This document shows positions 1 through 7,152 of a stretch of DNA of 35,159 bases, piece after piece (the stretch's first letter is position 1; each line of letters starts with the position of its first letter). The notes beneath the pieces are model-generated. The model was given only the letters and a program-made list of their open reading frames with translations. It was not told the origin of the DNA and ran no database searches. Source of the stretch: Clostridia bacterium (GTDB lineage Bacteria; Bacillota; Clostridia; Christensenellales; Borkfalkiaceae); contig JAFTSO010000007.1 in assembly GCA_017467265.1 (NCBI GenBank), positions 1 to 35,159 on the forward strand, read 5' to 3'. A program made the position numbers and the translations under genes.

Positions 1-130
1 GGCGTGATTTTTACACCACGCCAATATGTAAGTTTTTCCTTTATTTATAAGGGATTTCGCCTCCTTTTGGATATAGATTTTCGTTGTTAAAATTCACAGG
101 AAAACTTACTATATCCCTATTATACCAATG
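1..130. other. Unrelated structured sequence abutting truncated spoVAD
   Basis: This stretch does not continue spoVAD and I recognise no gene in it. It holds a hairpin at 1-22 (GGCGTG pairing with CACGCC). A perfect 8-bp inverted repeat, GGATATAG at 69-76 and CTATATCC at 109-116, lies further in. A second inverted match, GTAAGTTTTTCC near 29-40 against GGAAAACTTAC near 99-109, competes with it. It is AT-rich compared with the genes beside it. Inference: end of a mobile element or other inserted DNA, or an assembly join at a contig end. No transposase is visible in the bases present. Confidence 0.4.
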
Positions 131-777
131 TCGGGCGCCATCGCCGCACCCATATTATTGACGTCCGTAATCCCAAAATCGACCACTCTGCCGAACGTGG
201 CGGCGGTGATCGCAGGGGCGTTTTCGGCGTTTTCAAAGGCAGGTTTTTCACTTTTCCCCCTACCCGTGTCTGCAATGAACGCACCGCCAGCACCCGTGAC
301 CGTCCATTGTGCCTGTGGCGGTCGGGTATTGCCCAGCTCCAACGGATAGCGGTATTGTCGCTCCGCGGACGAGAAGTGGCTGCCCGTTGCCGCCACCACG
401 TTCTTGTAATATCCTGCGTTGACAAGTGCCGCCGCGACCGCCATACTTTCCGTCATTGTCGAACAAGCGCTATATACACCTAAAAAAGGCGTTTCAAAGT
501 CACGCGCAGCAAAGGACGCCGAGATGATTTGATTAAGCAAATCTCCTGAAACGAGCAAATCGACGTCCGTTTCTTTCCGTCCTGCGTTTTCGATCGTCCG
601 AGAAATTGCATAGGATAACATTTTGCACTCCGCTTTTTCGTACGTACTCTCCCCGAACGTATCGTCCGCGAGCGTCTTATCCACGTATTTGCCCACAATC
701 CCAGCCGATTCTTTCGGTCCTGCCACCGTACCCGTCGCCACGATTCGAGGTTTATTTTTGAATACTATCGTTTGCAT
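109..777 (-). CDS. spoVAD: Stage V sporulation protein AD, 3'-truncated
   Basis: SpoVAD is a thiolase-fold protein of the SpoVA complex that binds dipicolinic acid and helps move it into the developing spore. The first ~212 residues read as a normal SpoVAD: the N-terminal PRIVATGTVAGPKE, the thiolase-like SACSTM segment near residue 105, and DVNNMGAAMAP near 203-212. After that the reading frame runs into unrelated sequence, adds about nine residues and stops at TAG. The family is about 338 residues long, so roughly a third is missing. It follows spoVAC by 27 bp, as in other spore formers. Either the gene is interrupted by an insertion (probably inactive) or the join is an assembly artefact at a contig edge. 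Identity is secure; the state of the gene is not. Confidence 0.88.
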   Translation of the reverse strand: MQTIVFKNKPRIVATGTVAGPKESAGIVGKYVDKTLADDTFGESTYEKAECKMLSYAISRTIENAGRKETDVDLLVSGDLLNQIISASFAARDFETPFLGVYSACSTMTESMAVAAALVNAGYYKNVVAATGSHFSSAERQYRYPLELGNTRPPQAQWTVTGAGGAFIADTGRGKSEKPAFENAENAPAITAATFGRVVDFGITDVNNMGAAMAPDIGIIGI

Positions 778-804
778 TTCGTCACGTACCGTCCCCTATC
801 CTTT

Positions 805-1257
805 TTATAAAAAGAGATACACAATCCCCACCGCCGCGCCCGCCAAAACGCCGTACACGATGATAGGACCTGCCACAACGAACATCTTCGCCGCCAAGCC
901 GTACACCAACCCTTCCGTCTTAAACTCAATCGCAGGGGACGCTACGCTGTTGGCAAAGCCCGTAATCGGCACGATCGAGCCTGCGCCTGCATTTCGTCCG
1001 ATCCTATCGTACACACCCAGCCCTGTTAGGAGTGTACCCAAAAAGATGAGCAGAACGCTGACCGCGCCTGCCAGCTCGTCGCCGTTCATCTCCGTCGTCT
1101 GCTCCAAAATTATCCGAAAGAACTGTCCCACACAGCAGATCAAGCCCCCGACCAAAAACGCCCGAAAGCAGTTTTTGAAATGTTTTGTAGGCGGATCAAA
1201 GGAGTGCACGTATTGAATATAATTTTCGTTTTGATTTTTCTTGTTTTTCCCCGTCAT
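805..1257 (-). CDS. spoVAC: Stage V sporulation protein AC
   Basis: SpoVAC is an integral membrane protein of the SpoVA channel, which takes up dipicolinic acid in the forespore and releases it during germination. The 150-residue length matches the family. A polar N-terminus of about 30 residues is followed by AFLVGGLICCVGQ (first membrane segment), a second segment around the LIFLGTLLTGLG stretch, and the conserved GAGSIVPITGFANSVASPAIEFKTEG region, before the last hydrophobic segment. The gene lies immediately upstream of spoVAD. The start ATG is preceded only by a G-rich stretch rather than a clean ribosome binding site. It overlaps the stop of a 36-codon ORF (ATGA). No forespore (sigma-G) promoter could be assigned with confidence in the 150 bp upstream. 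Confidence 0.92.
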   Translation of the reverse strand: MTGKNKKNQNENYIQYVHSFDPPTKHFKNCFRAFLVGGLICCVGQFFRIILEQTTEMNGDELAGAVSVLLIFLGTLLTGLGVYDRIGRNAGAGSIVPITGFANSVASPAIEFKTEGLVYGLAAKMFVVAGPIIVYGVLAGAAVGIVYLFL

Positions 1258-1407
1258 CGCGTACCTGCCCCCGTCGTTTGTCCGTTTTTATCCATTTTTG
1301 GAAAGCAAGTTTCCCGTTCATCACGGTTCTTTCCGTCTCCGTCGAATACTTTGATTTTCCACATACGGACAGTTTGCGTTTCTTCGCCCTTTTTTATACA
1401 AAGAAAA

Positions 1408-1435
1408 CCCCGACGGCGCACGTACACCGTCGGGG
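1408..1435 (-). terminator. Rho-independent terminator after gpsA
   Basis: A perfect 9-bp stem, CCCCGACGG with CCGTCGGGG around a 10-nt loop, is followed on the minus strand by TTTTCTT. It lies 22 bp after the gpsA stop and closes the mrnC-to-gpsA operon. The rest of the 1258-1457 gap holds no confident gene. Confidence 0.85.
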
Positions 1436-1457
1436 CATTTCGCTTATTTTTATGATT

Positions 1458-2441
1458 TTAGGAATAGAATTCTGATTTGGTGTCGCGTTCAAAGAGCTTT
1501 GCCAACATCTTGATGCAGCGATCGCGATAAGAACCTTCTCCCTCGCCATAGCAAATCTCATACACCGCGTTGGTAATCGGCAGATCAACGTCGTATTTTT
1601 CACCCAGTGACTTCATCGCCGCCGCCGTCGGCACACCTTCTGCGAGCTTTGTAAACTTCGCGTCCTGCACCAACATTTCACCATATTTGCGGTTGTGCGA
1701 AAATTCGCTAAACAACGTCGCTTCGTAATCGCCCAAGTGCGCCAGACCATACGCGGACAGCTCGTTGCCGCCCATCGCCTTGATCAGACGCGCTACTTCG
1801 CGCGCACCGCGCGTCATCAGCGAGCCTTTGAGCGCCACGTAGCCGCAGCCGTCCAACACGCCTGCCACGATGCCCATAACGTTCTTCGCCGCCGCGCCCA
1901 GCTCCGTGCCGATCATATCTTCGCCGTAATAAAATCTGATCAGATCGCTCTTGAACTCGTTCGCAAGGCGCGTTTTCAACTCTGCATTAAGCGAATCGAT
2001 CACCATACAGTTGGGAATCCCTGCGGTAAACGCTTGAATATGTCCAGGGCCTACCCACGCCGCGATCTTTTGCGGATCAATGCCGCTCTCGATAAGCACC
2101 TCGGACAAGCGACAGCCCGTCGAAACCTCAATCCCTTTCATACAAAGTACGAAATTTTTCTGTGAAACGTCGTATTCCGTGATACGTTTCATAAATCCGC
2201 GCAAGCCCTGCGACGAAATGGAAATGATGATCGTTTCCGCATGCTCCACCGCCTCTTGCAAATTGCAGGTGAGGTGAATACGACTGTCGAGATCTACGTA
2301 TTCGTTCTTGCCCGTATCGCGCAAAACCTGATACGAATAATCGTCTTCTGGTCCCCACGAGTATACGTCGTGTCCGTGATTGCAAAGATACCACGCGATA
2401 AACGAGCCCCAACGCCCACAGCCTAATACCGATATTTTCAT
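1458..2441 (-). CDS. gpsA: NAD(P)-dependent glycerol-3-phosphate dehydrogenase
   Basis: GpsA reduces dihydroxyacetone phosphate to sn-glycerol-3-phosphate, the backbone precursor of phospholipids, in the cytoplasm. The 327-residue product starts with the Rossmann glycine motif GCGRWG (residues 7-12), here with Cys in place of the usual Ala. Downstream are the substrate-site segment WVGPGHIQ (the family usually has a GPSHAEE-like motif), the catalytic-lysine region ELGAAAKNVMGIVAG and the LMTRGAREVARL helix of the C-terminal domain. The start is supported by AAGGGGG upstream. It is the last gene of the mrnC operon, 18 bp after recR, and is followed by a terminator. Length and order of motifs are normal for the family. 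Confidence 0.93.
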   Translation of the reverse strand: MKISVLGCGRWGSFIAWYLCNHGHDVYSWGPEDDYSYQVLRDTGKNEYVDLDSRIHLTCNLQEAVEHAETIIISISSQGLRGFMKRITEYDVSQKNFVLCMKGIEVSTGCRLSEVLIESGIDPQKIAAWVGPGHIQAFTAGIPNCMVIDSLNAELKTRLANEFKSDLIRFYYGEDMIGTELGAAAKNVMGIVAGVLDGCGYVALKGSLMTRGAREVARLIKAMGGNELSAYGLAHLGDYEATLFSEFSHNRKYGEMLVQDAKFTKLAEGVPTAAAMKSLGEKYDVDLPITNAVYEICYGEGEGSYRDRCIKMLAKLFERDTKSEFYS

Positions 2442-2459
2442 AAGGATTACCCCCTTTTC

Positions 2460-3052
2460 TTACAGTTTATTCCGTTCCACGAACGCGCGCGCCAACGTCA
2501 CGTCGTCCGTGTATTCGATTTCCGATCCAATCGGAATCCCGTGCGCCAAACGCGTTACTTCCACGCCCAGCGGCTTGATCAATTTCGCGATATACATCGC
2601 CGTAGCGTCCCCCGAAACGTCGGGGTTCGTCGCCACGATTACTTCCTTTACGTCGCCGCTAGATATCCGCGCGAGCAGCTCGCGAATACGAATATCGTTC
2701 GGCCCTATTCCCGATAACGGATCGATAACACCGTGCAATACGTGGTACACGCCCTTGAATTCGTGCAACTTTTCAATCGCTGCCACGTCTTTGGGCTCTT
2801 TTACTACACAAATCATGTTTTGTTCTCTCGTACGGCAAATACCGCACGTCTCCTCTTCGGTGAAATTACCGCAAGTCTTACAATATTTCACTTTGCGTTT
2901 CACGCCCAAAATTGCGTCCGCGAACGCACGCGCTTCCGCTTCGGACATATCGATGATTTTATAGGCGTAGCGTTGCGCCGTTTTCTTCCCCACCCCGGGA
3001 GCTTGGAAAACTCATTGACGAGCTTGCCGATCGGCTCGATAAAAATATCCAT
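2460..3052 (-). CDS. recR: Recombination protein RecR, with an apparent one-base frameshift
   Basis: RecR acts with RecF/RecO to load RecA on gapped DNA. The reading frame that begins with ATG at 3052 gives MDIFIEPIGKLVNEFSKLPG, a canonical RecR start. It then breaks in a G-rich run near 2993-3000. The rest (VGKKTAQRYA onward) lies in the next frame and is open to the stop at 2460. Adding one G restores the helix-hairpin-helix LPGVGKKTAQR and gives 197 residues, the normal family length. The zinc finger (CKTCGNFTEEETCGIC) and the Toprim domain (VIVATNPDVSGDATA) are intact. ybaB ends 3 bp upstream, as is typical of dnaX-ybaB-recR operons. A sequencing error in the homopolymer is the simplest reading. 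Without a correction, only a product lacking the first 20 residues could be made, from GTG at 2993. Confidence 0.9.
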
Positions 3053-3055
3053 CGG

Positions 3056-3385
3056 TTAGATCATACCCCCGAGCGAGCCCATATCGCCGTATTTGCCCAT
3101 CTTTTCTTCATATACCTTGTCCGCCTTTGCATAGCCGTCGTTGATCGCTGCCATGATCAGGTCTTCCAGCATTTCCACGTCCGTGGGATCGACAATACTC
3201 TCGTCCAGCTCGATGCCGTTGATGATCTTTTTCGCGTTCATATACACGACCACCGCTTCACCAGCCGCCGTACCGACGATTTCCCAATCGTCCAACAGCT
3301 CTGCCGTCTTTTCCATCTCTTCCTGCATCTTTTGCGCCTGACGCATCAGATTTTGCATATTGTTGCCACCCTTAAAACCAGTCAT
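3056..3385 (-). CDS. ybaB: YbaB/EbfC family nucleoid-associated protein
   Basis: A small DNA-binding protein of the YbaB/EbfC family, dimeric and nucleoid-associated in characterised bacteria. The 109-residue product shows the family hallmarks: an N-terminal MQNLMRQAQKMQEEMEK helix, a central beta segment (AAGEAVVVYMNAKKIINGIELDESIV) and a C-terminal helix, ending in a glycine/methionine-rich tail. The chosen start has GGAGG about 9 bp upstream; an internal ATG nine codons later is possible. The gene sits between dnaX and recR, a conserved arrangement that suggests a role tied to DNA replication or repair. Confidence 0.93.
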   Translation of the reverse strand: MTGFKGGNNMQNLMRQAQKMQEEMEKTAELLDDWEIVGTAAGEAVVVYMNAKKIINGIELDESIVDPTDVEMLEDLIMAAINDGYAKADKVYEEKMGKYGDMGSLGGMI

Positions 3386-3433
3386 TTTCTTTTTCCTCCG
3401 ATTTTTTCTATCGTGATTTTTTTATTTTATTCG

Positions 3434-5209
3434 TTATTTAATTTCGACCTTCACACCCTTGAACGTGTCCTTAATCTCGTTCAATCCCTGCTGAAAATCG
3501 TCACCCTTTTTACCGCGCAAACGCACGTCGAATTGCGCCACGCCCACATCTGACAACGCTTGTTCAATCAGCGAATAGTGCCCTTCTTTTTTCAAGGAAC
3601 GGTAGATCGTGTCGCTCGTCGTGTACAGCACGAACGTGTCCCCGTCGTACTCGCTGTCTAAATCCATACAAAGCGTAAATAAAACGCCGCTGCGCGCGAT
3701 TTTGCGCAAACTTCTCAAAAAGCTGCCGAACGTCGCCTTTGCGTCCCCGATCGCCGCCGCGCGGACGGGTCTGGGCGCGGATACGGGTCGCGTTGATACC
3801 GTTTTTTCTTGCTCCGCCTTGGGCGCGATCGGCGCGTCAAAATACGCATAACCACCCGTCAAAGTTTCATCGGGCGGTACGTCTTCGTCGGGCGGAATAT
3901 ACAGATCGTCGGGCGCGTTTTCCACACCGTCGTCCTGTTTTACCTGTTTCGGTGCAGTTCTTTCCGTACGTTGTTCTACGGGCTGTTCTTCCACGGCGGT
4001 TTTCGCCGTCTGGGCCACCGTCGTTGCGGTCAAGCCCCCCACACTTACGGTGATTGAGCCGCTCGCAATCTTCTCTTCCAACGCCGCAATCCTGCCGAGC
4101 AGTGCCTCCATATCGTAATCGACGGCAGGCATACTCGCCTTCATTACCGCCGTTTCAAACAAAATTCTGGGCGAAGTGGAATATTTCAATTCCGTTTCCA
4201 CCGCCGCAAAAATCTCCGTCACGCGGAGCAATCTATGCCCGTCCGTGCTTTTGGCAATCTTCGCGATCCCCACGTACGCGCTGTCGGGCAACGCCAAAAC
4301 TGCCTGCCCGTTGCGGCACGTCTTTGCCACCGCACACGCGTTGAGAAAATTCAACACGTCTTTAATGAGCATCGCAACACTCTTGCCTGCCGCCAAGAAT
4401 TTTTCCGTCTGCTCGAATGCTTCGCCGCTATCGCCGCAAAGCATCGCCGCGCACAGCTTTTCCACTGCCGAAAAATCCAGACTGCCCATCACAGACGTCA
4501 CGTCCTCGTACGTCAGTTTTCCGCTGGTATAGGACACGCAAGTATCCGCCACCGAGAGCATATCACGCAAACTCCCTGCGCCTGCACGCGCAATCGCCGC
4601 AATCGCCTCCGCCTCGTACGTCTTGCCGATGCTGTCTAATACGTAGCGCAACCGCTCTTCCAAGTCCGCCTGCGGTATCAATTTGAAATCAAAACGCATA
4701 CACCGTGAAAGAATCGTCGCGGGAATTTTTTGCGACTCCGTCGTTGCCAGAACGAATACCGCGTGCGAGGGCGGCTCTTCCAACGTCTTTAACAGCGCGT
4801 TGAACGCGCCGGGCGAGAGCATATGCACTTCGTCGATGATATATACCTTATATCTGCCTGCAACGGGAGGATACTGCACCTTTTCGCGTAAATCACGCAT
4901 TTCGTCCACACCGTTGTTGGACGCCGCGTCAATTTCCGTAATATCCAGATTAGACGGATCTTTCAGCGCTTTGCACGCCTCACACTCGCCGCATGCCGAA
5001 CCGTTGACGGGGTGCTGACAATTGATTGCCGCTGCAAAAATTTTCGCGATACTCGTCTTACCCGTTCCACGCGGTCCGCAAAAGAGATAGGCGTGTCCAA
5101 TTCTGCCCGTTTCTATCTGATTTTTTAACACCGTCACGATATGCTCTTGACGTACCACGTCGTTCAACGTGCTCGGTCGGAACATACGGTACAATGCGAG
5201 ATATGCCAT
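3434..5209 (-). CDS. dnaX: DNA polymerase III subunits gamma and tau
   Basis: This is the AAA+ ATPase of the clamp loader, which opens and loads the beta clamp and, as tau, links polymerases to the helicase. Walker A GPRGTGKT is at residues 45-52, and a zinc module with Cys64, Cys73, Cys76 and Cys79 follows. The DEVH Walker B is at 126-129, followed by the EEPPSH segment and the SRC motif carrying the arginine finger. Residues ~390-480 are a low-complexity, acidic and proline-rich linker, and the last ~110 residues form a separate tau-like domain. The 591-residue length suits a tau-type product. GGAG lies upstream of the start. I did not find a clear frameshift signal for a short gamma form. 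Confidence 0.95.
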   Translation of the reverse strand: MAYLALYRMFRPSTLNDVVRQEHIVTVLKNQIETGRIGHAYLFCGPRGTGKTSIAKIFAAAINCQHPVNGSACGECEACKALKDPSNLDITEIDAASNNGVDEMRDLREKVQYPPVAGRYKVYIIDEVHMLSPGAFNALLKTLEEPPSHAVFVLATTESQKIPATILSRCMRFDFKLIPQADLEERLRYVLDSIGKTYEAEAIAAIARAGAGSLRDMLSVADTCVSYTSGKLTYEDVTSVMGSLDFSAVEKLCAAMLCGDSGEAFEQTEKFLAAGKSVAMLIKDVLNFLNACAVAKTCRNGQAVLALPDSAYVGIAKIAKSTDGHRLLRVTEIFAAVETELKYSTSPRILFETAVMKASMPAVDYDMEALLGRIAALEEKIASGSITVSVGGLTATTVAQTAKTAVEEQPVEQRTERTAPKQVKQDDGVENAPDDLYIPPDEDVPPDETLTGGYAYFDAPIAPKAEQEKTVSTRPVSAPRPVRAAAIGDAKATFGSFLRSLRKIARSGVLFTLCMDLDSEYDGDTFVLYTTSDTIYRSLKKEGHYSLIEQALSDVGVAQFDVRLRGKKGDDFQQGLNEIKDTFKGVKVEIK

Positions 5210-5239
5210 ATTCTTTCTCCTTCGTTTTTCGCCTTTTCG

Positions 5240-5815
5240 TTATTTTTTCAAAACTGATTGCAATTTCCGCTTGCTGCGCTGAATCGCGTTATCGATACTC
5301 TTCGCACTCTTGCCCGTGCTCTCACAGATCTCCGCACAGGACATACCGTCCATATACATCGTCGTCACTTTGAATTCAAAATCGGACAAAGTCTTGCTCA
5401 TCATTTGACGGAACTCGCGTTGCTCGTCACGCAAAATCATTTCGTCCTCGGGCGACACCGCCGTGCCTGCTTGCAACCCGTACAGCGTCAAACCGTAATT
5501 CAAAGGCACGTTCTTTTTCCGCGCCGCCGTCTTCACCGCGTCCATTATCCGCCGCGAAACGCAAAGATAGGCAAAATTCTTAAAGCTGCTACTCTCCGCT
5601 CCCGATTTGTAATCTCCGATTGCGTGGTACAGCCCTATCATGCCTTCCTGCAACAAATCTTCCGTTTCGCCGCCCATCAGGAAAAATCCGCGCGCGATAC
5701 CGCGCACCAAGCCAGCGTGACGCAGCAGCAACTCTTCCGTTGCCTGCTTGTCCCCCGATCTCGAAAGCTCTACCAGCTTTTCATCCGATTGTTTCCCGTA
5801 CTCGTTTTGCGCCAT
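5240..5815 (-). CDS. sigH: RNA polymerase sigma factor SigH (Spo0H type)
   Basis: A sigma-70 family factor of 191 residues. Region 2 contains the core-binding/-10 segment EDLLQEGMIGLYHAIGDYKSG followed by SSFKNFAYLCVSRRIMDAVK. Region 4 shows FEFKVTTMYMDGMSCAEICE and KSAKSIDNAIQRSKRKLQ, the helix-turn-helix that reads the -35 box. This SxKSIDNAxQRxKRKL signature and the genome position (after rlmB) are those of Bacillus SigH, which drives early sporulation and transition-state genes. It is somewhat shorter than the ~218-residue Bacillus protein. The start has no strong ribosome binding site and lies 7 bp after rlmB, suggesting translational coupling. The yacP gene that sits between rlmB and sigH in Bacillus is absent here. 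Confidence 0.88.
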   Translation of the reverse strand: MAQNEYGKQSDEKLVELSRSGDKQATEELLLRHAGLVRGIARGFFLMGGETEDLLQEGMIGLYHAIGDYKSGAESSSFKNFAYLCVSRRIMDAVKTAARKKNVPLNYGLTLYGLQAGTAVSPEDEMILRDEQREFRQMMSKTLSDFEFKVTTMYMDGMSCAEICESTGKSAKSIDNAIQRSKRKLQSVLKK

Positions 5816-5822
5816 TTTTATC

Positions 5823-6539
5823 TTATAACCTGTTGCGTACCACTTCGTACGCCGCTATCCCCAACGCCACCGACGCGTTGAGCGAATTCACTTTGCCTTG
5901 CAAAGGCAAGGACAAAATTTTATCGCATTTTTCCTTCGTCAGGCGTTTTACGCCGCTATCTTCACCGCCGACCACGAGCGCCACGTGCCCTGCAAAATTC
6001 TCCTTGTAAATATCTTCGCCTCCTGCCTCCAACGCATACACCCAGTAGCCGCTCTTTTGCAGTTTCTCCACCGCTTGATTGAGGTTGGGCACTTTTGCCA
6101 CTTTCATATGCTCCGCCGCGCCAGCGGAAATGCGAATCACGCTCTCCGTCACCGACGCGCTGCCCGATTTAGGAATCACCACGCCGTCCGCACCAGCGCA
6201 CTCCGCCACACGGATAATACTGCCGAGATTGTGCACGTCTTCGATACCGTCGCAAAGCACAATAAAACCGCCCTTTTCGCTCTTTTTCTCCGCAATAATA
6301 TCATCCAAATCGTAATATTCGTAATCGGTCGTGAACGCGATCACGCCTTGGTGGCGTTTCGTTTCGCTCTCCTTATCCAGCACCTTTTTATCGACGAATT
6401 GCACGCGAACGTCCTTTTTGCGCGCCTGCGCAAAAATCAACCCGAGCGAGCCTTGCGCTCCCTTTTCGAGCAAGATTTTTTCGATATTCTTATCCGTTTT
6501 CAGCAGCTCGATGACCGCGTTTCTTCCTTCCGTTTTCAT
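5823..6539 (-). CDS. rlmB: 23S rRNA (guanosine-2'-O)-methyltransferase, RlmB type
   Basis: A SpoU-family (SPOUT) methyltransferase that uses S-adenosylmethionine; RlmB modifies the 2'-O of G2251 in the 23S rRNA peptidyl-transferase loop. The N-terminal ~75 residues form the RNA-binding substrate domain (GRNAVIELLK start). The catalytic knot carries the three SpoU motifs: DVHNLGSIIRVAEC near 98-111, VVGGEDSGVKRLT and VNSLNASVALGIAAYEV at the C-terminus. The 238-residue length is normal. GGAG is placed before the ATG and mrnC ends 4 bp upstream. The exact target nucleotide cannot be proven from sequence because TrmH/RlmB paralogues are similar. Confidence 0.9.
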   Translation of the reverse strand: MKTEGRNAVIELLKTDKNIEKILLEKGAQGSLGLIFAQARKKDVRVQFVDKKVLDKESETKRHQGVIAFTTDYEYYDLDDIIAEKKSEKGGFIVLCDGIEDVHNLGSIIRVAECAGADGVVIPKSGSASVTESVIRISAGAAEHMKVAKVPNLNQAVEKLQKSGYWVYALEAGGEDIYKENFAGHVALVVGGEDSGVKRLTKEKCDKILSLPLQGKVNSLNASVALGIAAYEVVRNRL

Positions 6540-6543
6540 TACC

Positions 6544-6990
6544 TTATCTCCTTACGGGCTTGAACGCCTGCACGCTCTCCACCGCCTTGTATTCCGCTCC
6601 GTCGCTGTTGGCGAGCAGCTCTTTGATCCGCTCTTCGTTGCCCGTCAAATACAGATACCCCAGCACCGCCTCAAAACCCGTCGAACGGTTGTACTCCAAA
6701 TGACTCGCGCTCTTGCTCTTCGTGCCCTTTTTCGCGTTTTTTGCACGGCGGAACACGTCGCATTCCTCTTCGGTGAGCAGCGGCAACAGCCTGTCCAAAA
6801 ACGCACTCTGTCCCTTGGCGGATACGATGCGTGCCGCACTCTTTTGCAGGTCGGACGATTTACCGCCCACGTCCAGCGTCAACCGCTCGCGCACGTATAG
6901 CGAATACACCGAATCCCCCACGAACGCCAGCGTGACGACGTTGATCTGCGCCGCTTCCGTTTTCGTCAAAATCGCTCTCTCCGTCAGCAT
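6544..6990 (-). CDS. mrnC: Mini-ribonuclease III
   Basis: Mini-III is an RNase III catalytic domain without the dsRNA-binding domain; in Bacillus it matures 23S rRNA ends. The 148-residue product shows the RNase III signature FVGDSVYSLYVRERL with the metal-binding Asp26. The second signature, EYNRSTGFEAVLGYLYL, carries Glu107. The central KSSDLQKSAARIVSAKGQ segment is typical of the family. It is the first gene of the operon, with a sigma-A promoter 32-60 bp upstream and GGAG before the ATG. The pairing with rlmB follows the cysS-mrnC-rlmB order known from Bacillus, but cysS is not next to it here. Confidence 0.93.
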   Translation of the reverse strand: MLTERAILTKTEAAQINVVTLAFVGDSVYSLYVRERLTLDVGGKSSDLQKSAARIVSAKGQSAFLDRLLPLLTEEECDVFRRAKNAKKGTKSKSASHLEYNRSTGFEAVLGYLYLTGNEERIKELLANSDGAEYKAVESVQAFKPVRR

Positions 6991-7022
6991 CTTTTTCTCC
7001 GCTCCGTTTTTCTAATCGTCTT

Positions 7023-7051
7023 ATTATACCATATCCCCAAAAAAAATACAA
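7023..7051 (-). promoter_or_regulatory. Sigma-A promoter of the mrnC-to-gpsA operon
   Basis: On the minus strand -35 TTGTAT (7046-7051), a 17-bp spacer and -10 TATAAT (7023-7028) preceded by TGG, which forms an extended -10 (TGnTATAAT). It lies just upstream of mrnC. Between it and the amidase stop at 7153 is a short hairpin region (TTTCCGC/GCGGAAA near 7090-7110) without a good T-tract. Confidence 0.8.
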
Positions 7052-7152
7052 GCGTTTCTGCAATATTTTTCGCGCGAACGCGCATATCTTTCCGCTATGC
7101 GGAAACGGAATTTTTTCGCCGCGCGAACAACGTGTCCGTTTTTTATTCTTTT

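Noticed and set aside
623-1216. 197-codon plus-strand frame over spoVAC/spoVAD
   Set aside because: Both sense genes are recognisable; the frame is low-complexity Ser/Thr/Pro shadow sequence.
3434-3860. Programmed frameshift site for a short DnaX gamma form
   Set aside because: No clear A-AAA-AAG-type slippery run with hairpin was seen in the linker region.
5240-5815. Possibility that this sigma factor is an ECF or SigF/SigG type
   Set aside because: The region 4 signature KSIDNAIQRSKRKL and the position after rlmB fit SigH; ECF factors lack the LxQEGxIGLYxAIxDY form and SigF/G are larger with region 3.
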